Shown here one piece after another: positions 43,608 through 52,194 of a stretch of 64,000 nucleotides of DNA; within the stretch, counting starts at the first letter, position 1, and every line of letters begins with the position of its first letter. The notes under the pieces are model-generated. The model did no database searches. It was not told the DNA's origin and worked only from the letters and a program-made list of their open reading frames with translations. The position numbers and the translations under genes are program-made. This stretch comes from a bacterium. GTDB lineage: Bacteria; Elusimicrobiota; Elusimicrobia; Elusimicrobiales; UBA9959. The stretch covers positions 1-64,000 of the forward strand of contig JAJYNO010000019.1 of assembly GCA_021786295.1 (NCBI GenBank), read 5' to 3'.

Positions 43608-44657
43608 TCACGCCCCGCCGGCCCTCTCCAGCTTGGCGGCGAGAGCCAGCTCCCGGGCGCGGCCGGCGTACCCTTCGTGCGGCAGAGGAGGCGGGCTCTC
43701 CAGGTGCGCGCGCACCACCGACCGCAAATATTCCTCCGGGCCGCGCGCGGAGAAACCGAGCGAGAAGGCCCTGGCCGGGTCCGGCCGCGAGCACCAGCGT
43801 CCCCAGTAGGGGGCGCAGGTGCCGGCCAGGCCCGCCGCCGCCAGCTCCCCAGCGGGCGCCGGCACGAACCGCGGGGCCAGCCCCGCGAAGCCGGCCGCCA
43901 GCTCCAGGAACTCACGGAGCGTCGTCTCCCCGGGCTGGGCCAGGTTCAGCGCCGGCAGCTCCGGCCAGGCCGGAGCGGAAGCCAGCCGCAGCAGGGCGAG
44001 CGCTGCGTCCCCGGAATAGACGAAGCGCACCGGCTGCTGGCCTCCGTCTGGCAGCAGCACCGGGCCGCCGTCGGCCATACGCTGCAGCCAGCCCCAGAGC
44101 CGCCTGGAATTAAGCCCGTCCAGCTCGCCCTGCACCACCGGCAGGCGCAGCGCCAGAGCCCTGAACCCGAGCCCGGCGGCCATCTCCCTCAGCGCCGCTT
44201 CGGCCGCGCGCTTGCCCATGCCGTAGACCCAGTTATGCCAGTCCCGCGTGCCCGCCTCCGGCTCCGGCATGGCCGGCGCCCCGGCGTCCTCCTCCCTGAA
44301 GGGCGGAAGCGCCCCCCGGCCCACCAGGTACACCTGCCCTGTGGAGATCATGACCAGCCGTCCCGGGGAGAAGCGGGGAACGGAGAGGAGCCTCTCCACT
44401 CCGGCCGCGTCGTAGGCCAGGAAATCGGCGGTGAAATCGAACCTCTCCCCCTTAAGCGCGGCGGCCAGGGAAACGGCGTCGTTCCGGTCGGCCTTCAGCC
44501 GGCGCTGCCGCTCGCGGTCCGGCAGCGGCCGCAAGCCGCGCGCGATCACCGTCACTTCGTGGCCGGCGGCCAGGAAGGCCTCGCGCGCGGCGCCGCTCAG
44601 CAGGCCGGAGCCGCCCAGCAGCAGCACGCGCAGTCTCGGTGCGTTCTTCAGGTCCAT
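43608..44657 (-). CDS. NAD-dependent epimerase/dehydratase (extended SDR)
   Basis: This 349-residue Rossmann protein has LLLGGSGLLSGAAREA (about 11-26) and MISTGQVYL (Ser/Thr). A Tyr-x3-Lys pair lies in VYGMGKRAAE. Similarity is to CsrA/mRNA-binding CSP41-like and sugar-nucleotide SDRs. It is divergent from the MATE gene. Confidence 0.78.
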   Translation of the reverse strand: MDLKNAPRLRVLLLGGSGLLSGAAREAFLAAGHEVTVIARGLRPLPDRERQRRLKADRNDAVSLAAALKGERFDFTADFLAYDAAGVERLLSVPRFSPGRLVMISTGQVYLVGRGALPPFREEDAGAPAMPEPEAGTRDWHNWVYGMGKRAAEAALREMAAGLGFRALALRLPVVQGELDGLNSRRLWGWLQRMADGGPVLLPDGGQQPVRFVYSGDAALALLRLASAPAWPELPALNLAQPGETTLREFLELAAGFAGLAPRFVPAPAGELAAAGLAGTCAPYWGRWCSRPDPARAFSLGFSARGPEEYLRSVVRAHLESPPPLPHEGYAGRARELALAAKLERAGGA

Positions 44658-44693
44658 ATCGTCCGGGGGCGGCGCCGGGGCCGCTCCTCCCGT

Positions 44694-44699
44694 ATTCTA
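44694..44699 (-). promoter_or_regulatory. TTTGA-TAGAAT promoter
   Basis: This -10 element on the minus strand (44699-44694) lies about 36 nt before the epimerase ATG and back to back with a TATAAT at 44725-44730 on the plus strand. Confidence 0.5.
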
Positions 44700-44728
44700 T
44701 CAAACCCGCAATAAGGTAGACTTGTATA

Positions 44729-46111
44729 ATGAGCAGATTCTGGCGGCGCAGCGCGCTGGACCGGGAGATCTTCAGGATAGCCGTGCCCGCCTTCCTGGGG
44801 TTCCTCGGCTTCATTCTGTTCGACGTCATCAACATCTTCTGGGTGGGCAAACTTGGGACCCCGGTCATAGCCGGCGTGGCCTCGGCGGCCTTCCTGACCT
44901 GGGCCGTCTACGCCGCGATGAACGCGACCACCGTCGGCGCTAACAGCCTGATAGCGCAGTTCTTCGGCGCCGGGAAAAAGGAGGAGGCGCTGAGCGCGGC
45001 GGTGCAGGCGGCCTGGCTTAGCATGGGCGCCAGCCTGCTCATCATGACGGCGCTGCTGCCCTCCATGGGCGCGGTCTTCCGCCTTATGGGCCTTCACCCC
45101 GGCACGGCCGTGTTCGCGCGGCAATACCTTACGATCTACGTCTGCGCCCTGCCTCTCTACTACCTCTGCAATCTGGCCGGCAGCGTCTTCAACGCCTACG
45201 GCGACACGCGCACCAACGTGCTGATAATGTCCTCCTCGGTGGCCGTCAACATGCTGCTGGACCCGGTGCTGATACTGGGCTACGGCACGGGGCGCCCCTT
45301 CGGCGTGGCCGGCGCGGCCGCGGCCTCAGTCTTCGCCACGGCCTGCGCCCTGACGCTGCAGGCGGTCTTCCTGCGCCGGCGCGGTTTCCTGCCGCCGCTC
45401 CGGGAGGTCTTCCGCCCGCCGGCCTTCGCTCACGCGCGGCGCATATTGCGCATCGGCCTGCCGGCCGCCTCGGTCAACGTGGTCTGGTCGCTGGTCTACC
45501 CGGCGCTCACCGTCATCATCACGCGTTTCGGGGAGGCCCAGCTGGCGGGGCTCAGCGTCTGCTTCAGGCTGGAGGGGGTCCCGTATTACCTCGGCATAGG
45601 CTTCTCCACCGCGATGGCCGCGCTGATAGGGCAGTCCTACGGGCGCGGAAACAGGCGGCGCGTCAGGCAGATAGCCGCCCGCGGCCGGCTGCTGATCACG
45701 GCGCTGCTGCTCCCTGTCGCCCTGGCCTTCGTCCTGCTCCCGGACCTGCTGATAAGACCGCTGGCCCCGGACCCGGCGGTGGTGGCCAGCGCGGTCCGTT
45801 ACCTGCGGGTTATAGGCTATTTCGAGATCTTCCTTGGCTGGGAACTACTCTTCCAGGGCGCCTTCAACGGCCTGGGCCACACGCGCGACTACATGCTGAT
45901 CTCGGTGCCGCTGACCGTGGCGCGCTGGCCTCTGGCCTGGCTGCTGGCCATAACCCTGGGACTGGGCGCCCCCGGCATCTGGTGGGCCATCAGCCTCTCC
46001 ACCCTGGCCAAGGGGGCCTGGCTCTCCTGGCTCTTCCGCCGAGGCGCCGCGACGACGCGCCTGCTGGAGCCGGGGCCGCTTCCGGCGCCGGAGCCCGTCC
46101 TGCAGCAATAG
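44729..46111 (+). CDS. MATE family efflux transporter
   Basis: This 460-residue protein has twelve predicted helices and the MATE-type repeats (IAVPAFLGFLGFILFDVINI; GTPVIAGVASAAF; VAVNMLLDPVLILGYGTG; GLPAASVNVVWSLVYPALTV). It exports cationic drugs or toxins by Na+ or H+ antiport. The ATG overlaps a TATAAT (44725-44730), so either that sequence is not the promoter or translation starts elsewhere; no good alternative start is visible. Confidence 0.92.
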   Translation: MSRFWRRSALDREIFRIAVPAFLGFLGFILFDVINIFWVGKLGTPVIAGVASAAFLTWAVYAAMNATTVGANSLIAQFFGAGKKEEALSAAVQAAWLSMGASLLIMTALLPSMGAVFRLMGLHPGTAVFARQYLTIYVCALPLYYLCNLAGSVFNAYGDTRTNVLIMSSSVAVNMLLDPVLILGYGTGRPFGVAGAAAASVFATACALTLQAVFLRRRGFLPPLREVFRPPAFAHARRILRIGLPAASVNVVWSLVYPALTVIITRFGEAQLAGLSVCFRLEGVPYYLGIGFSTAMAALIGQSYGRGNRRRVRQIAARGRLLITALLLPVALAFVLLPDLLIRPLAPDPAVVASAVRYLRVIGYFEIFLGWELLFQGAFNGLGHTRDYMLISVPLTVARWPLAWLLAITLGLGAPGIWWAISLSTLAKGAWLSWLFRRGAATTRLLEPGPLPAPEPVLQQ

Positions 46112-46120
46112 CGGTCCGGC

Positions 46121-47092
46121 TCAGGAGGCTCCGCCTCGGGCCGCGCGCTCCAGCTCCTCGGCCTGGCTCTCTGGCATCAGACCCAGCACGCCGGCCCTGG
46201 CCGCCCGTCCCTCCCGTCTCACTGCCAGGGAGGCCCGTACTATGCGCAGGTCTTCAGCGGCGGTCGCGCAGGTGCCGAGCCCCGTCAGCACCGCCCCCGG
46301 CCCCCCTTTAACCATCATGGGCACCGAGGGGATGGCGATCTTGCGCGCGGCGTTCACCAGCGGGTTGGCCAGCGAGTTCAGGACGATGTTGCCTATCTCT
46401 ATCAGCAGCCCTTCCTCCAGGTCGGCCACCGCGGCGGTATCGTAGAGCGGGCCCCTGGCCCAGCAGCTGGAGATGAAGTTTATGTCCTCCGAGCGGAACA
46501 GCAGCGCGGCCGCCAGCCTGAAACCGTCCCTTATGTTGACCTGAACGGAAGCCGCGGAGGGGCCGAAATCCAGCAGCCTTGGGACGTCGGAGAGCCTGCC
46601 GCGCAGCACTTCCAGATCTACCAGCTCCCAGGCCCAGGTGGAGACCTCCGAGGTCCTGAGCATGCAGAGGCTGAGCCCTCCGGCGGCCAGCCTGATCAGT
46701 GTCTCATCCTGCGGCGGCGGGACCGTCCTTCTCTCCGACGGACCGGCGGAAGCGAAGGCCTTCTCGAAGTCTTCGGCCTTGAAGGGCTTGTAGATTATGC
46801 CGGAGGCCCCGAGCAGCAGCAGCCTCCGGTTTATATCGTCCTGCTCCACGGCCGTCACCATGAAGACCCTGGCTCCGGGGTCCAATCTCCGGATCTCCTC
46901 CAGCACTTCCAGTCCCGACTTGCCGGGCATGATGATGTCCAGCAGCACCACGTCGGGGCGCAGTTCGGAGAAGGCCCTGAGCCCGGACTCCCCGTCTCCG
47001 GCCTCGGCGGCCACCGTGTGGCCTTTGCTCTCCAGTATTACCCTTATCAGCGCCCTTATATCCGGGCTGTCGTCCACTATCAGTACCTTCAT
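46121..47092 (-). CDS. Receiver-CheC/CheX fusion protein
   Basis: This 323-residue protein has a complete receiver domain (1-118; IVDDSPD, phospho-acceptor in VVLLDIIMPG, Lys in YKPFK). It is followed by a domain of about 170 residues containing LEEGLLIEIGNIVLNSLANP, close to the CheC/CheX phosphatase signature E-x2-N. It could dephosphorylate response regulators in a chemotaxis-like or other signalling route. No other che genes are in this window. Confidence 0.78.
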   Translation of the reverse strand: MKVLIVDDSPDIRALIRVILESKGHTVAAEAGDGESGLRAFSELRPDVVLLDIIMPGKSGLEVLEEIRRLDPGARVFMVTAVEQDDINRRLLLLGASGIIYKPFKAEDFEKAFASAGPSERRTVPPPQDETLIRLAAGGLSLCMLRTSEVSTWAWELVDLEVLRGRLSDVPRLLDFGPSAASVQVNIRDGFRLAAALLFRSEDINFISSCWARGPLYDTAAVADLEEGLLIEIGNIVLNSLANPLVNAARKIAIPSVPMMVKGGPGAVLTGLGTCATAAEDLRIVRASLAVRREGRAARAGVLGLMPESQAEELERAARGGAS

Positions 47093-47122
47093 CGTTCTCC
47101 CCTGGCGGCCGCCGCCACCGTT

Positions 47123-47133
47123 ATTCTAGCAAA
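47123..47133 (-). promoter_or_regulatory. TTTTGC-TAGAAT promoter
   Basis: This lies 30 nt before the receiver-CheC ATG on the minus strand, with GGGGAGA in the leader and a GC-rich palindromic stretch (GGCCGCCGCGGCCGCC) just upstream. Confidence 0.6.
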
Positions 47134-47176
47134 ACACGGCGGCCGCGGCGGCCCGCCCAGGCGCCCCGAAAAAGTG

Positions 47177-47182
47177 TAGAAT
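47177..47182 (+). promoter_or_regulatory. TAGAAT promoter
   Basis: AAAAAGTG-TAGAAT precedes the gene at 47235; leader about 45 nt. Confidence 0.5.
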
Positions 47183-47234
47183 AGGGGACGGCTCCGCGCG
47201 GCCGGACTTACCGCCGCCGGGCCCCGGGGGTTCC

Positions 47235-47870
47235 ATGGACAAGAGGAAAGAGAAGCTCAACTGCCAGCTGCGGCTGATCGCCGCCCTGAAGGATTTCACC
47301 GGGCCGGTGCCTGCCGGCCAGTTCACCCAGAAGGAGTTCTTCATCGTCAGGCTGCAGGGCATCGGCGCCCTTCTGGAGGAGTTCAAGCGGGAGAAGCTCG
47401 GCGAACTCCACGACTGGCTCTCGGCCAGACCGGCCGGCGGCCTGACGGAGGCGGACGCGGCCAGGCTCAGGGAGTCGCTGGCCCAGCTGACAGGCGGGCA
47501 GGACTACAACGCGGTCTGTTCGGCGCTCAGCGGCAGCAGGGAACTGCTGCTTCAGCGCCTGTCGCGCGTTTCGCCGCTTTCGGTAGCGGCCGAGGAGCGC
47601 AAGCGCCCCGGCGAGTTCAGGGAGCCGTCCACGGAAAAACTGGTCTCCGGCGCCTACGCCAGGATGGGCTTCGACAGGCTTGAGAAGGAGTTCGCGGCCG
47701 GGCGCCCGGAGGACGAGGTCCTGGCCCAGGCCAGGGAGCGCGTCGGCGCCTTCAGCGCTGTGGGGAAGATGCCCCTGGGCGCGGACAAGACCATGCCTTC
47801 CCCGACCCTCAACACCATAGAGGCCGCCGCGGGGGCCTGCTTCCGCCTTCTGTCCCGCATGAAGCGCTAG
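47235..47870 (+). CDS. Helical protein of unknown function
   Basis: This 211-residue, charged, mostly helical cytoplasmic protein has no signal peptide and no motif I recognise. It lies between the divergent receiver-CheC gene and the ankyrin lipoprotein gene, 69 nt upstream of the latter, which has its own promoter. Confidence 0.6.
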   Translation: MDKRKEKLNCQLRLIAALKDFTGPVPAGQFTQKEFFIVRLQGIGALLEEFKREKLGELHDWLSARPAGGLTEADAARLRESLAQLTGGQDYNAVCSALSGSRELLLQRLSRVSPLSVAAEERKRPGEFREPSTEKLVSGAYARMGFDRLEKEFAAGRPEDEVLAQARERVGAFSAVGKMPLGADKTMPSPTLNTIEAAAGACFRLLSRMKR

Positions 47871-47908
47871 GCCGGCCCGTAAGCGCCTAAAGTCAGCGGA
47901 CAGTTCGA

Positions 47909-47914
47909 TAGAAT
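47909..47914 (+). promoter_or_regulatory. TTCGA-TAGAAT promoter
   Basis: The -10 is 25 nt before the ankyrin lipoprotein ATG. Confidence 0.5.
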
Positions 47915-47939
47915 ATCCGCGCCGCACGGTAAAGCCATT

Positions 47940-48617
47940 ATGAGAGAACCTTCAAAGAAGAAGCTGCTGGCCGCGCTCTGCGCGGCCCTCCTGCTGTCGG
48001 GCTGCAAACTTTTCCAGGAAACCCCCATGGAAAAGCTGGAGAAGGCCATAAACAACGACACCGCGGTCACGGTCAAGGAGCTGATCGCCGGGGGGCTCTC
48101 TCCAGACGAGAGGACGAAGAGCGGCCTGACCCCGCTGATGATGGCCACCACCAGGAACGCCACCGACATCATGCAGCTCCTGCTGCAGCATCACGCCGAC
48201 GTCAACGCGCGCGACAGGCAGGGACGCACGGCCCTGCACCTTGCGGCCCGCTGGGCCAAGCCGGCCACGGTAAAGCTGCTGCTGGACCACCACGCCAACA
48301 CCGAGGCCCGCGACTACCTGAGCTGGACCCCGCTGATGTGGGCCGCCCTGCAGGGCAGGACCGAGATAGTCCGCACGCTGGTGGACGGCGGGGCCTCGCC
48401 TTTCGAGACCGACGGCGACGGGAACTCGCCGCTGATGCTGGCGGCCTGGCGCGGCCACCGGGACACGGTGGAGCTGCTCGTCGGCATGGGCTCCGACCCG
48501 GCGTACCGCAACAGCCACGGTCTCGACGCCGCCGACGTCGCCAGGCAGAACGGCTTCCCGGACCTGGCCAAATACCTGGATTCCCTGCCGCGCCCCGCCC
48601 AACCCGGGAAAAAATAG
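47940..48617 (+). CDS. Ankyrin-repeat lipoprotein
   Basis: This 225-residue protein has a signal peptide with lipobox LLSGC (about 17-21) and about five ankyrin repeats: SGLTPLMMATTRNATDIMQL, GRTALHLAARWAKPATVKLL, SWTPLMWAALQGRTEIVRTL, NSPLMLAAWRGHRDTVELLV and GLDAADVARQNGFPDLAKYL. It is probably a periplasmic protein-binding scaffold. Confidence 0.85.
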   Translation: MREPSKKKLLAALCAALLLSGCKLFQETPMEKLEKAINNDTAVTVKELIAGGLSPDERTKSGLTPLMMATTRNATDIMQLLLQHHADVNARDRQGRTALHLAARWAKPATVKLLLDHHANTEARDYLSWTPLMWAALQGRTEIVRTLVDGGASPFETDGDGNSPLMLAAWRGHRDTVELLVGMGSDPAYRNSHGLDAADVARQNGFPDLAKYLDSLPRPAQPGKK

Positions 48618-48637
48618 GCCCGCCGCTCCGCCGCGAA

Positions 48638-48666
48638 GAAAAAGACCGCCGGGAAACCCGGCGGTC
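48638..48666 (-). terminator. Terminator, mainly for the minus strand
   Basis: The perfect 10-bp stem gaccgccggg/cccggcggtc with loop aaa is followed on the minus strand by TTTTTC. It ends the flavoprotein gene at 48690 and may also stop readthrough of the ankyrin gene. Confidence 0.85.
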
Positions 48667-48689
48667 CTGCTTTCGGGGCGGGCAGCCTC

Positions 48690-49268
48690 CTATGGGTGGA
48701 GCCTGGAAAGCAGCCAGGCCATGTTCTCGCCCAGCACCTTCATCGTCCGCATCCCCTCCTCGTCGCCCCGCACCTCTCCTATCTCCCGGCCCAGGCCGAA
48801 ATTCCAGTAACTCGCGCCGGGCACCACCATCTGGTTTATCAGGAAAAAATGATTTACGCTGTCGAAGACGTGCACCGCGCCGCCGCGCCTGGCCGCGGCC
48901 ACGGCCGCTCCGGCCTTGCGCCTGTACAGCCCGCCGTTGGCCATGCCCACGTAACCGGCCCGGTCTATCAGCGCCTTGGCCTCGGCCGTCATGTCGGAAA
49001 AATAGGTGGGGCTGCCTATGATCACGCCGTCCGCCTCGCACATCTTCTCCACGTAGCCGTTCAGCCCGTCGTCGGGCAGCGTGCACTTGCGGTCCTTGTT
49101 CCTGAAGCAGCCTTTGCAGGCGGTGCAGCCCCGCAGCGGCCTGCCGGCCAGCTGCACCAGTTCGGTCCGGTGGCCGGCGGCCTCCAGCTCCGCCAGCGCC
49201 GCCCGGAGCATTATCGCCGTGTTCCCGTCCTTGCGCGGGCTGCAGTTGAAAGCGACTACCTTAGCCAT
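48690..49268 (-). CDS. NADPH-dependent FMN reductase / iron-sulfur flavoprotein-like
   Basis: This 192-residue flavodoxin-fold protein has the phosphate loop FNCSPRKDGNT (7-17), a CTACKGCFRNKDRKC cysteine segment (about 48-62) like that of iron-sulfur flavoproteins, and IIGSPTYFSDMTAEAKALID. It is probably a redox protein. The frame opens upstream, but AGGAGG marks the ATG at 49268. Confidence 0.82.
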   Translation of the reverse strand: MAKVVAFNCSPRKDGNTAIMLRAALAELEAAGHRTELVQLAGRPLRGCTACKGCFRNKDRKCTLPDDGLNGYVEKMCEADGVIIGSPTYFSDMTAEAKALIDRAGYVGMANGGLYRRKAGAAVAAARRGGAVHVFDSVNHFFLINQMVVPGASYWNFGLGREIGEVRGDEEGMRTMKVLGENMAWLLSRLHP

Positions 49269-49291
49269 ATATCCTCCTGTTCTGCCCCTAA

Positions 49292-49302
49292 ATTCTACAA
49301 AA
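49292..49302 (-). promoter_or_regulatory. TTTTG-TAGAAT promoter
   Basis: This minus-strand -10 (49297-49292) is 23 nt before the flavoprotein ATG. The remaining sequence up to 49512 shows no gene that I can support. Confidence 0.6.
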
Positions 49303-49512
49303 CAAGGCCGCCGCACTTCCCCGGAGCCATCAGCGCCGTGTCCCGCCTGTCGGACGGGACGAAGGCGCAGCCGTAGCCCATTATCCCGAGGCGGAGCGCC
49401 AGCCAGCCCGGCATCGAATCGCCATTAAATTCCTCCCCCCCTGTAAATCTCAGCCGATTTGCGTCCGGGGACCGAACCTGCCGGCGCCCCGGCGTTCCGC
49501 TCCAGGAACCGG

Positions 49513-49524
49513 TTTTGCTAAACT
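49513..49524 (+). promoter_or_regulatory. TTTTGC-TAAACT promoter
   Basis: The -10 TAAACT ends 6 nt before the nudC ATG, so the mRNA is predicted to be leaderless. Confidence 0.55.
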
Positions 49525-49530
49525 CTCATC

Positions 49531-50229
49531 ATGACGCAGAAAGACGGAAAGGGACCGAGATTCAAGGGCGACTCGGTGCTGCTAGGTGGGGAATGGGTGC
49601 CGCTCAGGTCGCTGCTGACCTCGCTGGCGCCGGAGGAGTTCGCGGCGCTGGCGCAGGCGCGGGGGTTGGACCATTTCCTGGCCACGCACGCCTTCTGCGG
49701 CCGCTGCGGCGCTCCGATGGAGCCGGCGCCCGACGCCGCAGCGCCGCACGCGCGCCGCTGCTCCGCCCCGGCCTGCGAGGGGCGCTCCAAGTTCTCCTAT
49801 CCCTCCTTCTCGGTCGCCATCCTCGCGGCCGTCACCAGGAACTCCGGCGCGGAGCTGCTGCTGGCTCACAACGCCGCCTGGCCGGCCCCGCGCCTGAGCC
49901 TGGTGGCCGGCTTCCTGCAGCCCGGAGAATCGCTGGAGGACTGCGTCAGGCGCGAGGTGCTGGAAGAGACCGGCCTGCGCGTTTCGCGGCCGGTCTTCCG
50001 CGGCAGCCAGGCCTGGCCCTTCCCCTGTTCGCTGATGGCGGGCTTCTCCGCCGAATGGGAGTCCGGCGGGATACGTCCCGACGGGACCGAGATAGACCGG
50101 GCCGAGTGGATGACCAGGGAAAGGTTCAAGGCCGCGGCGGAATGGTCGCAGCCGCCGGGCGGCGGCCCGCAGATCCCGCCCAAGGGCAGCCTGGCGCGGC
50201 GGCTGATGGACGACTGGGCAGCCGGCTAG
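49531..50229 (+). CDS. nudC: NADH pyrophosphatase / NAD-decapping Nudix hydrolase
   Basis: This 232-residue protein has a zinc ribbon (CGRCG near 56-60, then C...C near 75-81). The Nudix box is GFLQPGESLEDCVRREVLEE followed by TG, and the NudC-specific SQAWPFPCSLM motif follows about 20 residues later. It cleaves NADH/NAD and can remove NAD caps from RNA. Its last codons overlap the convergent DTW gene by 4 nt. Confidence 0.92.
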   Translation: MTQKDGKGPRFKGDSVLLGGEWVPLRSLLTSLAPEEFAALAQARGLDHFLATHAFCGRCGAPMEPAPDAAAPHARRCSAPACEGRSKFSYPSFSVAILAAVTRNSGAELLLAHNAAWPAPRLSLVAGFLQPGESLEDCVRREVLEETGLRVSRPVFRGSQAWPFPCSLMAGFSAEWESGGIRPDGTEIDRAEWMTRERFKAAAEWSQPPGGGPQIPPKGSLARRLMDDWAAG

Positions 50230-50891
50230 CGGCCGCGCCCGTTCTCCTCGCGCCTGTGGCGGTGTTCCCTGCTGTAGCGCAGCTGCGTCTCCACCAGCTT
50301 CCCGAAGACGGCCATCAGCACCTCCGCCTTCCGCCCCAGCTCCTCTCGCCCGGCTTCCTCCGCCTCCCTGCACAGGTGATAGACCGCCTCTATGGTGGCG
50401 ACGCAGTGCGGCCTGGGCTGGCGCTTGATGGCGAATTGGGACAGGTAGGCGCGCGAGAAGGAGATGCGCGGCAGGCCGCGGACGTTGCGGCTCTTGTTCA
50501 GCAGGCTCCTGGCGGTGCGCCAGGTCCCGTCTATCACGAAGATCAGGATGGTCTTGCCGGGCGGTGCGGCGCTTTCTCCAAGCCCGGCGAAGCTCACCGC
50601 CCCCGGGCCGGGATACAGCACGAAAGGGACGTACGAAGGATCGGCCAGCAGGGCGTTCACCCGTTCGTCGTTCGAGAAGTCGGTGCCGACCAGCAGCTCT
50701 GAGTTCTCGAGGCAGAGCCCGGCCAGGCGGCCGGTGCCGGTCTTCTGGTTGCGCGCCTCCTCGCTGTGCATCAGTATCACGAAGCGCATCCGCGTGGCAA
50801 AAGGCCTTATGCTGCCGCAGAGGCAGTTCACCTTCGCCCTGCGGCAGGCGTAGCAGTACTCCCTGTATTTTACGGCCGGAGGCGCGTCCAT
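50226..50891 (-). CDS. DTW-domain protein (tRNA acp3U transferase family)
   Basis: This protein of about 221 residues has the Cys cluster YCYACRRAKVNCLCG, MHSEEARNQKTGTGRLA and the name-giving DGTW motif in IFVIDGTWRTARSLL. DTW proteins transfer the aminocarboxypropyl group of SAM to tRNA uridines. Two ATGs exist (50897 and 50891); the -10 element ends 3 nt from the first and 9 nt from the second, which favours 50891. Confidence 0.88.
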   Translation of the reverse strand: MDAPPAVKYREYCYACRRAKVNCLCGSIRPFATRMRFVILMHSEEARNQKTGTGRLAGLCLENSELLVGTDFSNDERVNALLADPSYVPFVLYPGPGAVSFAGLGESAAPPGKTILIFVIDGTWRTARSLLNKSRNVRGLPRISFSRAYLSQFAIKRQPRPHCVATIEAVYHLCREAEEAGREELGRKAEVLMAVFGKLVETQLRYSREHRHRREENGRGR

Positions 50892-50900
50892 GCTCATACA

Positions 50901-50911
50901 ATTCTACAAAA
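50901..50911 (-). promoter_or_regulatory. Hairpin plus TTTTTG-TAGAAT promoter
   Basis: On the minus strand GCGGC-CT-GCCGC is followed by GTTTTTG-TAGAAT (50906-50901), directly before the DTW gene; a leaderless or near-leaderless mRNA is expected. Confidence 0.55.
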
Positions 50912-51051
50912 ACGCGGCAGGCCGCTAGTCCTCCATTTTCAGCGCGGCTGCCCGACCCGGCCCGCGACCTTGCAGCGGTGCGGCCGGCGAAATCGTTCCC
51001 TGCCTACCCCATCGCCCTGAAATTATGTACCCTATATCGAAGGCGCAGGAC

Positions 51052-51447
51052 ATGGACGGGACCGATATAATCGTGGTCGAGGACGACAAGCTGGTGGGGG
51101 AGCTCACGCGCGGCCTGCTGGAGCACTGCGGCTTCTCGGTTCGGCTCGTGCCGGATTCGCGCAACGCCCTCTCCCTGATCGAGCGGACATCCCCCAAGCT
51201 GGTCATAGCCGACATCATGCTGCCGGGCATCGGCGGCCTGGAGCTCTGCAAGCGCATCACCTCCGACCCGGCCCTCTCCGGGGTTAAGGTGATGATCATG
51301 TCGGCCAAGGCTTTCGATGCGGAGATAAGGCGGGCGCGCGCGTTCGGCGCGCTCCATTTCCTGGTCAAGCCCTTCGGCAAGGAAGAGCTGCTGGACGCCG
51401 TGAACGCCCTCCTGGGCCGCCGCGAACCCAGCCTCCGGGTTTCCTGA
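51052..51447 (+). CDS. Stand-alone response regulator receiver
   Basis: This 131-residue CheY-like protein has the acidic pocket (VVEDDK), Asp in LVIADIMLPG, MSAKA and Lys in LVKPFGKEE. The open frame begins at 51025 (nine more residues), but homology begins at the ATG at 51052. No output domain or partner kinase adjoins it. Confidence 0.88.
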   Translation: MDGTDIIVVEDDKLVGELTRGLLEHCGFSVRLVPDSRNALSLIERTSPKLVIADIMLPGIGGLELCKRITSDPALSGVKVMIMSAKAFDAEIRRARAFGALHFLVKPFGKEELLDAVNALLGRREPSLRVS

Positions 51448-51459
51448 ACCCGCCCCCTC

Positions 51460-51675
51460 TCATACCTCCGGTCTCCTCAGCCCGGCGCGCCACCCGCCCC
51501 ACGACTCAGTTGCCAGGAAGCTCTCGTCCATGCCGCGCGTCATGCGCCCGGACTTTGGCGTCGGAACGGCGGAACTGAGCGCCCCCTTCGGCATGAACGG
51601 CCCCGCGCTGGCGTCGAAACTCCCGAGCACCGCCCTGGGCCTGGCGGAGAGCTTCTCTTTCAGCCCCAGGTCCAT
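51460..51675 (-). CDS. Possible small protein, unknown
   Basis: This 71-residue frame has GGAGG about 5 nt before its ATG and follows the DUF2784 gene by 43 nt on the same strand. No family is recognised and the composition (Ser/Pro/Gly) is not distinctive. It may be real or spurious. Confidence 0.3.
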   Translation of the reverse strand: MDLGLKEKLSARPRAVLGSFDASAGPFMPKGALSSAVPTPKSGRMTRGMDESFLATESWGGWRAGLRRPEV

Positions 51676-51718
51676 AAAGCCTCCGCAACCGCGGCCGCCG
51701 CAAGACGGGGCCGCCGGC

Positions 51719-52126
51719 CTATTTCTTCCTGGGCGGCCTGAACGCGAAGACAGCGGCGGAGAACAACGCCAGCAATATCGTAGGCACGATCAGGGCGAGC
51801 GGCGGCAGACCGGGATAGACCAGCCCGCCTATATGCGCGGCGATGAAGGAACCCGGATAGGCGGCGCCCGACCCCGACAGGGCGTTGAGCCTGTTCTCCA
51901 GCAGCGTCAACGGGCATGGCAGCCCGGCCGCCGCCAGCAGGGCCGTAAAGAGTACGCCTATCAGGTGGACGGTCCTGAAACGCGCAAGTCTGAAGAGGCG
52001 CTCGTACCTGAACGCGGCTGCCGCCAGAACTCCGCCCGATATCATGAAAACTATCCAGGCGAAATGCAGGGCCATCACCGCGTCCGCGAGCAGTTTGAAA
52101 AGCGCCCCTCCGCCCTGTTCCCCCAT
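51719..52126 (-). CDS. DUF2784 membrane protein
   Basis: This 135-residue protein has three to four helices and matches DUF2784: LLADAVMALHFAWIVFMISG at the N-terminus and GLPCPLTLLENRL in the middle. The function is unknown. Confidence 0.78.
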   Translation of the reverse strand: MGEQGGGALFKLLADAVMALHFAWIVFMISGGVLAAAAFRYERLFRLARFRTVHLIGVLFTALLAAAGLPCPLTLLENRLNALSGSGAAYPGSFIAAHIGGLVYPGLPPLALIVPTILLALFSAAVFAFRPPRKK

Positions 52127-52194
52127 CCCCAGCTCCTAAAGGAAGAGGCTCGCCCTTTGGCCGCCTCCCTGCAGCCGTCGTTCAGCGCCCCTTG

